From positions 3,149,001 to 3,213,000 of the forward strand of contig NC_133162.1 in the NCBI RefSeq assembly GCF_040802235.1: a stretch of DNA of 64,000 bases, read 5' to 3'. The translations under genes and the position numbers were made by a program. The notes beneath the pieces were generated by a model that was not told the DNA's origin, did no database searches, and saw only the letters and a list, made by a program, of their open reading frames with translations. Shown here one piece after another: positions 26,316 through 37,310 of the stretch (the first letter of the stretch is position 1; every line of letters starts with the position of its first letter). The DNA is from Manis javanica (taxonomy: Eukaryota; Chordata; Mammalia; Pholidota; Manidae).

Positions 26316-26744
26316 GTGGGGTCCGGGTCTTCCCGCGCCACCAGCTGGCCTACGCCCGACCCGTGCGTCGGCCTGCGCTCCTCCTCCCTAGGCTGGTCTG
26401 GCCCGCGTCTCAGGCTCTGTGCCTCAGTTTACCGATTGTTAGCCTTGCAGGCGCCGGCTGCCGTGTGCAGGGCAGGTGCAGAGGCGCCGGCGGGGGGCTT
26501 GAGGCCTGGCGCCGCGCGAGAGCCCGCGGAGCCGACTTGCTGGTCCTGGTACAGGCCCTGTGCGCCTGCAGCTCTGCGTGGCTGCTCAGGACTCAGCTCG
26601 CGCCAGGAGAGGTGACAGCCGTCTGGGGCTCCTCTGTCCTGCCTGGTCCCCTGGCATGGGCACACTCCGGCTCCTGGACCCTGGAAGCCAGGCCTGTCTC
26701 GGTGACTGTGAGTGAGCACAGGGATGCCAGACAACCTCTTGGTG

Positions 26745-27165
26745 TCATGTGGACATTCTTGATCTATGTTCCCCCAAAAAGAATGTTGGAGTCCTAACCC
26801 TCTGTACTTAATGGGACCTTATTTGGATATAGGGTCTTTACAGAGGTAAGTCAGAATGAGGTCATTAGGGTGGGCCCTAATCCTATGTGAATGGTGATCT
26901 GATAAGCAGAAGGTCCCTCAAGTCTATACAGAACTGTGTGAACATGGGGGGCGGGAGTGCCGCATCAACCCCAAGGAACACCTGGGACTACCAGAAGCTG
27001 GAAGAGAATATGGAGCACATTCCCCCCTAGAGCCTTGTGCGGGAGCAGGATCCTGCAGACTGCTTGACTTCAGACGTCTGGCTTCTAGACTCGTGACACA
27101 GTATGTGTGTGTTGTTTCAAGCCACACAGTTTGTGTTATGTACTATGCAGCCCCAAGCAAAAGTA
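26745..27165 (+). mobile_element. MaLR-type LTR
   Basis: Plus-strand LTR relic. It starts near 'ccccaaaaagaatgttggag', then 'accttatttggatatagggt', 'gtcattagggtgggccctaa', 'ggaacacctgggactaccag' and 'cctagagccttgtgcggga'. It ends 'ttcaagccacacagtttgtg...gcagcccc'. It is solitary and sits directly beside the CpG island. Confidence 0.7.
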
Positions 27166-27169
27166 GAGA

Positions 27170-30100
27170 CACGTTGCATCCAAATCGGTGGGCATAAGGG
27201 CACCCCTCACACACCCCATGGCAGTATCAGGGGCCCCATCTCAGGCCCAGGTGTCCCTAGCCACTAAGCTGTTGGCCTCCTAGGTTCTGTGTTCTTAAAG
27301 GGAAAGCAGTCTCCTTCCTGAGCGACACAGCTCCTCTACTGGGATTTGGGCAGAATTCATACCTTGGTATTTGTGACCTCCATAACCCAACATACTAACA
27401 TTATTAATAAAAATTTGTTGAGAGACCGTCAGCAGGGTTTGCTCTAGGATGAACTGTGACTCTACAGGCTGCATCATGGACCCCTCAAGGGCCCCACCTG
27501 GGCCCCACCTTGGCTGAGTCACTTTGAAACATCTGCTCATGGAAAATGAAGCACCTCCTGACGGCACATGGTGATCAAAAAGGTACTTTTTCTCTAATGA
27601 GTCTGGACATACCTTCAGAATCCTCAAAACTGCTCGAGACAGCCTTGTAAGCCTTTAAGCTAAGAGGGCAGGAGAAAAGAAACACCTTTGCCCTTTGTTC
27701 TGATCTTTTCTACTAGCTTACTGTGTGACTTTAGGAGACAGATTCAAACGATCTAAACCTCAAGGTCATCACCGTAAGGGATTTTTATTATCATCTGCTC
27801 TACGCAAGGCATGTACGTAGGCATGATAAACATTAGTGGCAATGTGCCTCTTTTATAGTCTCTTACGACTGGACCCAATCAGAACCAGGACCCCGATAGA
27901 CCTGAAAAGGGAAAATAACACCCAAATTGTGTCTGGATGCCTACTGGTGTCCTAAGAAGTGTGGTGTGAGGTAGTTTTATGATTAATACAAAAATCCGTC
28001 TTTCTTTTTATCTGACTAGTATGTTAACATGAATTCCTAAGCCTCTAGCAAAAAGAGGTTGGCATCTCTAATTCCCACCCCAGGAAAGAATGGCCATTGT
28101 GGTGATCCAAAGACCCTTTAGGTGGGGTGTGTGGCCTTGGGGAGGGGTAGGTGAGAGAGAGAGAGAAAGAAAGAGAGAGAGAGACAGAGCACAGCATTGA
28201 GGGGACATGCATGGAACTGGCTCTGCAGGCAGGACTCTGTTGCTCTAAAGTCAGGAGCCAAATAGGGGTGTCAGAGCCAAGGGGGACTGGGAGAAGGCCA
28301 CTGCCCATGCCCAAGGACTGGCCCTGCCAAAGACTGAGATGCTAGCACATGAGATCTCAGGCTTTCCAGTGAACAGAGCTGAAATCTGCACTCCCTATAC
28401 TCACTGGTAAACTCGTCCCTTCTTGGTGCTTATTCTCAAAAACTTTAATTGTTTCCTGAAAAGCTCTCCTATGCCTCATTCCCTGTTTCATTACACCCAC
28501 ATCCTCACCCATGTGCACTTCCTGCTGTGAAAGTGGCCCAAGGAGAGCTCCGAATCGGGGAGATGGCCTGACGGGGAAGGAACACAAAGTCAAGAGATTT
28601 GGGATGGGGTCTCATCAGCCTCCTGCTGTGCAACCCCCCTGACTTTTCCATTTGTAGGATGACAGCGTTAGACTAGGGGAGTGAGAGTCCTTTGGGGTAT
28701 CCCATCTTCAGATCAGTAAATCACATCCCATTCTTCTCTGGACACAGATTCCCAGGAATGACTTTTTACAAAAGAGGTACAAAACCGCCAGGAGAGTATG
28801 CGCCGCTTCACTCTGGCTTCTTCAGGGGGCATCCCTGGATGTCCTTTAAGATAAGCCAGTGGCCACTGGGAACAGTATCACTTTGCATTGTTTCTTTAAA
28901 CATCTAGGTGAATACCTTTCAGGTCACGCAAATGAACAGGACCGGCGATTGCTTCCAATGATTTGCAACTGAAGAAATTTGTTTAATAAGCCTCTCTTTC
29001 CAAGCTACCCTCTGTGACATTAGAGACCATTTACAACAAAGCTGTCTTCAGTAGTCAAACTTAATCCTTACTACCCTACCTTTGGGGAAAGAAGGGATTT
29101 TATAACGATCACATAAAACCTTGTGTGGTTTGAAAGCCCCAAACTCCGGACAAACGCGCGAGTGTGCGTAACGAAAGAAGCATGTTACAGAGCTCCCCAC
29201 TTTAAGTGTTTTACATGTGTTTTTTTTTAGGCTAGCATCTCCAGTGGTGAGTTTTGCCCATTAACACAATTGATTTTCTCAGCCGCAGTGTTCCTGCAAG
29301 GGTTGGAGCCAAGAGGCAGCCAGAGTCAGCACCTTGAATCTGGGTGGTGCAGTTGACCAGCCCGCTAGGTGGGAAGAGAGCATTCTGGGGGAGGGGGTGG
29401 AGTATAGTGGAGGGGTGGGGGTGGGCACTGGTTGTCTGATTGCACTCCCATTTATTTAGCAAGTAGTGTCACCTACACGAGGGCAAGCAGGGGTGGGCTC
29501 CAGGCTTCACCTTCACGAAGAGGGTAACGTCTGGGTGCCGGGTGGAGAAAGGGGAGGGAGGTGCAACCAGAACCTGGAAGGGGCTCCTTAGCTCTTGCAT
29601 TCCTTCAAACAGGCAGAAAGTCCTTCTGCGCAGGAGCCCCTGGCTGCTTCTGTTGGTATCTGGACCCCCCTCACCCTGGGACGGTCAGGGAGAGCTCTGC
29701 CAGAGGCAGCCCACAAATTCGCCATCCGGACTTTCACTGAGCCCTCCTCGGAGGCCTGGTTGGTGCAGGGGCTGGAGGTGCCGCCTTTAGGGACATGTTG
29801 CGGCCCCACAGCTCGGAGTTGAGTGGTGTAGACGCTCAAGGAGACGGGGTCCGCAGTCTGGAGTAGAGACCATCCGCTTAGGAGATGTGCTGGGTCGTGG
29901 GGTAGAGAGGAGGCCCCTCCCTGTAGCAAGCCCTTGTCCAGAGGCCCTGTGCACTGGTCCTGTGTTGAGGGTGGCCATACACAGAGCAGACCAGCTGAGC
30001 AGTCAGCACATCTTCCCGGGTTGAAAACTGGTGTACGGAAAGTCCTGGAAGAGAAAATAAACGGTGCCTGCTTCCTGTTAGGGGAACACACACACACAAG

Positions 30101-31325
30101 TACAGGGTCACCGTTATTTGTGAAATTTGGATCCAGTAGTCTGGTAAGGGTTGGATAAAGATTGTCCCAAATGTTATATAGTTCCTCTTCTCAAAATGTG
30201 GCTAGTTTAAATAATTGAATATCCAGGGAATGACATGTAAGCAAGTGAATATGAGCCAAGTCCTCTGATGTACACAGACCAGGGTAGATGGGCTTAGAGA
30301 ACTACTTCAGCACATGTAAAAGCTTTGGGGGACACTTTCCCAACCTGCGTTGGGCTATTTGAGTGTTGATTGCTCAGGACTGGGGATTTTGTTCGATACT
30401 GGCCCTTTGGAAAGAGGCTCCTACACTCATTACGAAGTGTTTTTGATCCATTTTCGGGAAGGGCTTTGTTTGTAACACGCTGCTGGCAGTTTGGGCAGAA
30501 TCTTTTAAGTGGTGTGAAGTGCTGGGGAGCGTGCGCCTGGGCTGCCAGGAGGAAGAGGGGCTCCCCACTCCCCTGTCCTTCTGGGATAAGCTAGAAGCGC
30601 CCAGGTTTTTGTGACTTGGAAATTAAAGCAAGAGATGTGGGGATTTTGATGCTGAGCCTGTGATTTGTCCCCATTCGCCTCTGCCTGGGAAACTACAGAT
30701 GAAAATTAAGACAGGAACACCAGCCACACCATGTGTCTGTCTTAGCCTCCCAGATAATAATCTGAAAAAGAAAAAGTGGTTGTACTCCCTCTGGGGGGAA
30801 TGTCTTCCACCTGACCCTATGCACTGAGCCACTGACTTAAAATAGCTGAGAGACAATGGCAAGAGTGGCCACATGGGCACAGTGAAGTTAGTGTGAGGAT
30901 GGCGCGGGGGCTGTCTGTCCCACTGGTTGTCAGGTTATCCAGTTGTCTGTTAGCAGAGATAACCCAGTTTAATCCAGGGAGGCAGACATGACAGGGAGGG
31001 ACATCTGGGAAGTGGTCCTTTGTGACCAGCAGCTGCTGGACATGAAGCCCACCCTTGGTCCAGAGGCTGCTGGGCAGGAGCAGGACAGAATTGTCCTTCC
31101 TGGTGTGGGAGAGAGGATAGTTGGTGAAGCTTGAGTGTGGTCCACAGGGAGGAGCACCCTGGGTGGGCCTTTGCCAGTGTTGGGGCCCTTCCAGAAGCAA
31201 CCAACCCGGGTATTAGGAAGCAAGCTAGTCCAGTCCAGGCCAGTGAGGAAGGGGGCCTTCTAGGGCATCAGAGACAGGGGCCAGCTCTCCTCTCTTTTTC
31301 AGCTCCAGGCACGAGCCGTGTCTCT
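27170..31325. other. no recognised gene
   Basis: Mostly unique-looking sequence with a (GA)n tract at 28152-28190. Frames of up to 169 codons at 29.6-30.1 kb overlap frames on the other strand and have no recognisable domain. Confidence 0.4.
28152..28190. repeat. (GA)n microsatellite
   Basis: A tract of GA dinucleotides interrupted by two AAAG units. Confidence 0.95.
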
Positions 31326-31329
31326 ACAT

Positions 31330-31480
31330 GTGTGTTTCATCCTTTCAGCAAGTTCTCTCTCCAGCTTCTCCTGGGGGGAAAAAAAAACCCAGGGAAGGGC
31401 TCTGATTGGCCCAGCATGGGTGACTTTACCAAACTACCAATCATGGTGGCCAGGAGAGAGAGGTACTGCCCCACCCATTC
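31330..31480 (+). repeat. ancient interspersed repeat, family not named
   Basis: The text 'ctctgattggcccagcatgg' followed by 'caatcatggtggccagga' is a pattern I recall from a widespread old mammalian repeat. I cannot name the family with confidence. Confidence 0.4.
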
Positions 31481-31754
31481 ACACACACCGGGGAGGCCAG
31501 GAGAACAGTGTGGTAAGGGGAAGAAGAAGAGGTGACAAGGGCAGGGTTACTGGAGGGAGGGGCCCCCAAGCTGTGCTGTACCCACCCCCAGTGACAGAGC
31601 ACCTGCCATGTGTGGGGCCCGGGCTCTGCGTGACGTGCTCACACGCTCTGTCTTCAGTTTTCATAGCTGTTCATCACCTGTTGAGTGTGGATAGGGTGGA
31701 GGGGGGGATGCTTCCAGCATTCCATCTCCCCCGGGGCAGTAGAGGTGGTCTCTT

Positions 31755-31885
31755 CCGTAAAGTAAGTGCCCCGAAGGAAGTGATTGTTCAGTGGAGCCTC
31801 CTGCAAACTTTGTTCCATAGGCTACCAGATCTGAAGGTAGCTGCCCCTGGACTTCATATTTACGTGTGAATAACAAACAAAAGAA
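31755..31885 (+). mobile_element. LTR fragment (MaLR-like)
   Basis: 'tctgaaggtagctgcccctg' and 'gacttcatatttacgtg' match the 3' part of an LTR family that also occurs at 32440-32665. Only the downstream portion is present. Confidence 0.5.
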
Positions 31886-32099
31886 TTGAGAGACAACTGG
31901 TTCGGCTCCATATATGCTCCAAAAGTAGGACCAACACTGCCCAACCCCGCTGCCCCCAAGGCCAAGCAAAGCATTGCCAAATCTGTGCCTCAATTCTTGT
32001 CATGTATCTTAATTAGCACATATTAGAGATTCTTTAAGTCACTTGGGTGCTACAAAGATAAGACTCATAGAAGTTAATAATAATAAAAGCCAGGAATTA

Positions 32100-32260
32100 T
32101 CGATGGCAGGCCCTAGGCTGGGTGCTTGATGCTCACTGTCTTTTTGAATCCTCACAGCAACATATAAAGTAAGTAATATCATCACGGTTTTATAAATGAG
32201 GAAACAGGGTGACTGAGTAACTTGCCCAGGTCACACAGCGATGGGGGTTGGAATCGTGGA
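32100..32260 (-). repeat. MIR SINE relic
   Basis: Reverse complement of MIR: 'ccctaggctgggtgcttgat', 'atcctcacagcaacatataa', 'aaatgaggaaacagg' and 'cttgcccaggtcacacagc'. Confidence 0.85.
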
Positions 32261-32439
32261 CGCAGTTCACTGTGTCTTTGACTTGTAGAAGCTGTAGAAG
32301 GTTTAGAACAGCCTTTACTGAACCAAGGGACATTGGTGGCTCTTGCCTACAAGCTCTGCCTTTTCTTGCACCTGGCAAATCTTCCATCGGGCCTCATACT
32401 GGGCCAGTCAGGTTCTTGCCTGTGTGGATGTTCAGTTAT

Positions 32440-32665
32440 TTCCTGCTGTGGCATGAGGAAGGGACCATGTGGCCATCTTTGCCAGGAGGAGACCTCCTAG
32501 AGATAGAGAGAAACAGCCCCACCACACTGTTGGGTCCATGGATCCAGCCAGATGTGAAGGTAGTCACCCGTGGACTTCATATTTCCACGTGACCATGAAT
32601 TCTTTGTTTGAATAAATAAGTTTGAGTTGGGTGCCTGTTATTTGTAACCTAGAGTCTTGAGCCCA
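32440..32665 (+). mobile_element. LTR (MaLR-like)
   Basis: It reads 'ggatccagccagatgtgaag', 'ggacttcatatttccacgtg' and 'aagtttgagttgggtgcctg', and ends near 'gtaacctagagtcttgag'. This is the 3' end pattern of an old ERVL-MaLR LTR. It shares its 'gacttcatattt' segment with 31755-31885. Confidence 0.55.
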
Positions 32666-32699
32666 AGTGTCCCTGGTCACTGTGCTGCTTGTTCTTTGA

Positions 32700-32840
32700 T
32701 GTGATGTCCTTTTAAAACTCCCAATTCTGTGAGATGAGCACCACCCCGCGCATCTCCTAGGTGAGGAGAGTAAGGATTAAAGAGGTCAAGTTACTTGTCC
32801 AAAGCTGCTCAGCAGTGAAATGAGCTATGACTTGCTTGCA
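32700..32840 (-). repeat. MIR SINE relic
   Basis: 'gtgagatgagcaccacc', then 'gaggtcaagttacttgtcca' and 'gctcagcagtgaaatgagct', match the MIR core in reverse orientation. Confidence 0.6.
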
Positions 32841-35800
32841 TGGAGTTATTGATCCCCAAGGTTCAATCTTCCTAAAAATAGTCCCAAATCCTCATAATAT
32901 AGGATTAGGGAGGAGAAAGGAAGAGGGAAAGAGAGAGAAGGAGACCGTGTGTTAGCATTTTTGAATCGAGGAATTTAAAATCTTTTGGTGGCAAGTTATG
33001 ATGGTGTATTTCTAGGGCTTAGGAATTTTATCCTGCTATTTGTTCTTCAAATAAAAGAATCGGAGTTGCTGACTTAGTTTAAACCAACTCCAAAGATTGT
33101 AGAGTTGACTGCTGATTAAAAACTTGTCCGTCTTGGTCTGAGAAGGAAATAGCAGGTATGAGTTCTCTCTGAATGGGTTGCATCTTGCAAATCTCATCTT
33201 CATTTGCAGCTCTTGAGATGTCGATGATTGGGAATATATGACTTGATTATTAACAAGCTAGAAATAGTAACTGAGCATTTGCTTTGGCATCTACTTCTGC
33301 TTGTGTGATAAAAACAAATTGGAAGAAGTTTAAATATGAAATTAAAGGCTGATTTTGGAATCATTAGTCTTACAGTTTTCCTGGTCACCCGATATGAGGG
33401 AGTCCATGGGCTAACTCCAGAGTACCACAGGCTCCTAGATTAATAGGCTCCCTAGCTGAGAGTAATGTGAAAGGTCGCTTTTGATTCAATGTGCTTTGCC
33501 ATTTGTGGCTTCAGCCTGAATCTTTTAAGAAGTAAACAAATTCTAGCCATTTTATTTCTGCTGTTTCAGAGATGTGCAACCATTTGTAATGGTTAAACCT
33601 GTATTCCATTGCATTTCTCAAGCCCTCATTGTTTCCTTTCCTTTCAGTTCTCCTATCTAAAACTTTTTTTAAAACACATCTTTCCTGATTATTTGTGCCT
33701 TCATACATATTCTACAGCCGAAGCCCTCTGCTTGCTGAGCACCGGGGAAGGCGGTGACAGGCTGGGGTACTGTTCGGAAGGAAGGAACCAGCCTCTGCTA
33801 ACTGCTAACCATGAAAAGATGTTCTGATTCCCACTGACTTAGAGATGAAGCTATTGGAATTGGGTCCAAGCCTGCATCTTGTATCAGTGGAAATGGGTAT
33901 TGTGATTGCTATGTTGACATGTGTGCTCAAATGCATTGGGAGTTTTATACTGTTTTTCAAACTTCCAAATAGATAATGTCAGAACATTTCTGAAATGGGA
34001 TACTAACAGCAAGATATACTGCACCCACCAACAAGCATCAAGCAGAGCGGAGTGCGGAAGGAGGGGTCCGGGAGGCTACTAGACAATTTCCATTTCCATT
34101 CCCGGTGTCAATAGCGTGGCCACGAACGTCCTAGATTGCTTTATGGCTTCAGGAGAAATTCTCAGTCGGCTCCCTGTGCCATACTCAGCTCAGTGTTCAA
34201 AGGCCCAGGAATTACATATGCTGTCATTTATGAAACTGTTTATGAAAGTATCTTTTTTGAATTGTTCAAAAATCCAAAAGGAGTCAAACTTTGACAGTTT
34301 AAGACTGTTAAGTCGGCAAGAGGGCCACAGTGTCCCCCCGGGGGCAGCCTTGACCACTGAGGCTCTCTTGCTGAAAATGCAATTTCTTTTCTGAGAATTT
34401 CTTCCAGCCTATGATGCTGCATTGGAAACTTTGCCTGTTTGAAAGGATTTCTTCACTGTGAAGCAGCCGATGAAGGTCACATTATGAATATGTTTCTGTG
34501 ATGATCACATTTTGATTAGATATGCAAGAATCCTCTATCCTTCCCCAGGATGTCATATTCTAACATTTTCCATTATTTTAAGAAAATCATGTAAGTTGCT
34601 ACTATTCCTCAATAAGGACTTGAATTTTGTGGCTTATTTTCTTTGCTGTAATGTGCCAGCACCGTGGGCATCGTTGCAGGGAATAAATGACTCTTCCCCA
34701 ATAAACCAAGTGCCTAAAGAAGCCCCTGGAGGAGGCAGGGATGTCCATAAATGTTGAAATGGATTTCATAATATGGCATCCAATTTAGTATAATAAGTAG
34801 AATTCAAAAATAATCCAATCCTCCAAACGAAAATACCTCTGCTACTAATCAAGAGAGGTTGACTTGATACCAGAACCCAGCAGAAATGGTTTAATATGTG
34901 CCAAAATAACATTTGTTAGATAATCTCTTTTCCTCCATTTAAGTCATTGGTCACCTGAAAAATTAGAGATCTCTCTCTTTCTCTCTTTCTATTCCTCTCT
35001 CTCTCTCTCTCTCTTTCTCTCTCAGCTTGAAAGATTAGCTCCTTAAAGACAACTAACGGAAAGCATTTATCAGAAGGCCAATTCTGGTTATGCAACATAC
35101 GGGGAAAGGTCCGTGTGAGTGCTTTTGTAGTTCTGCCCCCGAGCTTCACGGTACCAGAGAACATTTCCAAAATGATGCCAGCAAGCTGACACCATTAATT
35201 GTTCTCTAACACTGGTACAGCTCTGAAACACAAAGCACCAGCCCTCAGCATTAGGAGGCCAGGGGAGAAACTATTCAGAAATTTGATAGATGACATCACA
35301 GCACACAGAAGAAAAAGTGGGTCCTGGGAAGGAGTTAGGAACACCTGAGAATGACAGAAGTGGGCTCTGGGTTCTTGTACCCCTGGGTTTGACAAAAAAC
35401 CAGCACATAGACAAGAGAGCAGAGAACATGAAGAAAGATGAGGGGCCCTCAAACCGCACTGGTGTTCAAACTGGTAGTTTCGACAAATGCAGTGCTTCTA
35501 AATGAGGCTCCCGGAAATCAAGATGATCTAATAAATGCTGCAAAGGACATATTTACCAACATAAAACTTACAAATCTCATTTTGGAAACTGAAGGTTGGA
35601 GAGTTAATTTTAAATTAAAAAAAAAAAGTTCATCCCTAGACTTTTAATAACATAGACATAAAAATAATTGGCATGTAATCGGCTGCAGTTTAACGATCAT
35701 GCTTTCATAAAGTGTTCGTGCATCCACGTTTTATTTCGTTCTTAAACAAAATGATCCTGAAGCAATAAGTAAAATGGTTTGAATATCTAATTCAAAAGAT

Positions 35801-36140
35801 ATTTTGGTAAGAAGATTACAAAATTTTTTAAAATTATCAACCAAACTTCAGATTTTCTAGGTGTGTTCCCTCCCCAAGCCTCAGCCGGGGTCAGTGGTGA
35901 CACCCAGTGCTTTCAGGTTGTCCCTGAGTTCTTTGTCCAGGACTGGAGCTCATGAATTGAAGCTTCCTTTGAGCCAAACTCTGCCAACAGAGACTTGACC
36001 TTGTGTTTGTTATGGAGCCAAAAATAACCTTTAAATAATTAAATTCTGTCGTTTGTGTTGGTGGCAGGAGAGGAAAGTGGCGGGATCACACCGCAGCACG
36101 AGGTCCAGGGAGGAACCTGGAGGCCTGTTGCTCATCTGCA
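32841..36140. other. AT-rich sequence, no recognised gene
   Basis: Unique-looking DNA with a GA-rich run at 32910-32945 and a (CT)n tract at 34969-35023. No exon or repeat family is supported. Confidence 0.4.
34969..35023. repeat. (CT)n microsatellite
   Basis: Two CT/CTTT runs are separated by a short 'attc' interruption. Confidence 0.95.
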
Positions 36141-36149
36141 TCCCAGCGT

Positions 36150-36270
36150 TCCCCGCCTGCATTGTCCACTTCACGTCCTTGCCCACGTAAGACCTCAGTC
36201 TTACTGTCTGTAATGTGGGGATAATACCTGATTCAGGGAGGGTTGCCATGGGATGTGGTGATGTGAGTCA
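36150..36270 (+). repeat. MIR SINE relic
   Basis: 'cttgcccacgtaagacctca', 'gtctgtaatgtggggataat' and 'gggttgccatgggatgtggt' follow the MIR consensus in forward orientation. Confidence 0.65.
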
Positions 36271-36479
36271 AACACCTACCACCCAAACCGTGCCGGGGCT
36301 GAAATGACTGGCTGCCTTTGGAAAGGGCTACACAGCTCACTGTAGAATCTTGTAACACTTGGGTGGTGTTTTATGGTTGTTTTCACATCCATCATCGATT
36401 TTTCTCATAATAACTTCAAAAGCCAGTGTTCACCTCTCTCCCGACTCCAGGCCTGGTCTCTGGTGGCCTGTTCTGCGTC

Positions 36480-36720
36480 TCACTGAAACTGCCCTTCCTC
36501 CAAGCGCCAGGTCTTTTGGAAATGGTGCCAGCAGGCTCACTGCTCTGTGCTGCCCCCACCCTTGGCACACGATGCCAGCTACCCTCTGGGGACACTGCGC
36601 TGCAGTGTAATTACTTCTCTAACCAGACTGTAAGCTCCTTGACGGCACTACCGCTCTTAGTGAAATTTGGACCTTTAGCCCAGGCACATGCCAAGTGGCA
36701 ATAAAGAGTAAGAGTTAATC
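36480..36720 (+). repeat. L2 LINE 3' end
   Basis: 'ctgcccttcctccaagc' and 'agactgtaagctccttgacg', then 'cccaggcacatgccaagtgg' and 'caataaag', give the usual L2 3' order. Confidence 0.55.
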
Positions 36721-37189
36721 AATTGATGACATAAAAGAAAAGATAGATGGATAATGTTCATATTCATTAGACAAAATGGAAAACACAAACTTTGGTAGAA
36801 ATCCACCTCTGTGGTTTCTTCCTAAGTAAATGTGCTACGGAGTAGGACTAGATCTGTTCTTTTCTGCAGTCCTCCCCAGGCCCTTCGTCAAAACCAGAAC
36901 GGTCTCCTGCCTAAATAACTTCAGGAGGCCGTCCCTGGTCTCTGCCTCCAGCCTCCCTCTCGTAGGCCAGGCCACCCGTGTCCACGCTCGGTCTGATAGA
37001 ACCTCAGAGTCATCAGGATCCAGGCCCCGCCCCACCTTGCCCTAGGCTTGCTTTGCCATGGTTACCTCCGAAGCACCCCCAGAGGACTCCAGCTCAAGCC
37101 AGAGCCCAAGGCAGGCCCGGCCATAGCCAAGAGAGTGTGTCCCTCCCCACTCCCTGCCTGGGAGAGAGCTGGGGCTTGGGACTTGTTCT

Positions 37190-37310
37190 CTGAAAGCACA
37201 AGGCTGTGACTTCTTCACCAAGCATCCTTGCCACCTAGGACAGTGTGAGATGCATGAGGGGCTTAATAAACAACTGTTGGTTGAACAAACTCATGAATGA
37301 ACTCCTAAGA
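37190..37310 (+). repeat. L2 LINE terminal fragment
   Basis: 'ggggcttaataaacaactgt' and 'tggttgaacaaactcatgaa' match the very end of L2, where the consensus has ctcaataaatatttgttgaatgaatg. Confidence 0.55.

Larger units (their letters stand above)
25880..26620. promoter_or_regulatory. CpG island, probable bidirectional promoter
   Basis: This block is very GC-rich and dense in CpG, in sharp contrast to its flanks. It holds at least six GC boxes of the GGGGCGGGG/GGGCGGGGCC type between 26000 and 26220, an inverted CCAAT box ('gattggc' at 26041) and a CRE-like TGACGTGA at 26100-26107. A strong splice donor leaves it leftward (25911-25916) and a short ORF with a weaker possible donor leaves it rightward. 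TATA boxes are absent. This is the normal layout of a housekeeping head-to-head promoter. The transcripts themselves are inferred. Confidence 0.75.

Noticed and set aside
26207..26797. 196-codon frame across the CpG island
   Set aside because: It runs into the neighbouring LTR, has no ATG-supported start and consists of GC-biased residues.
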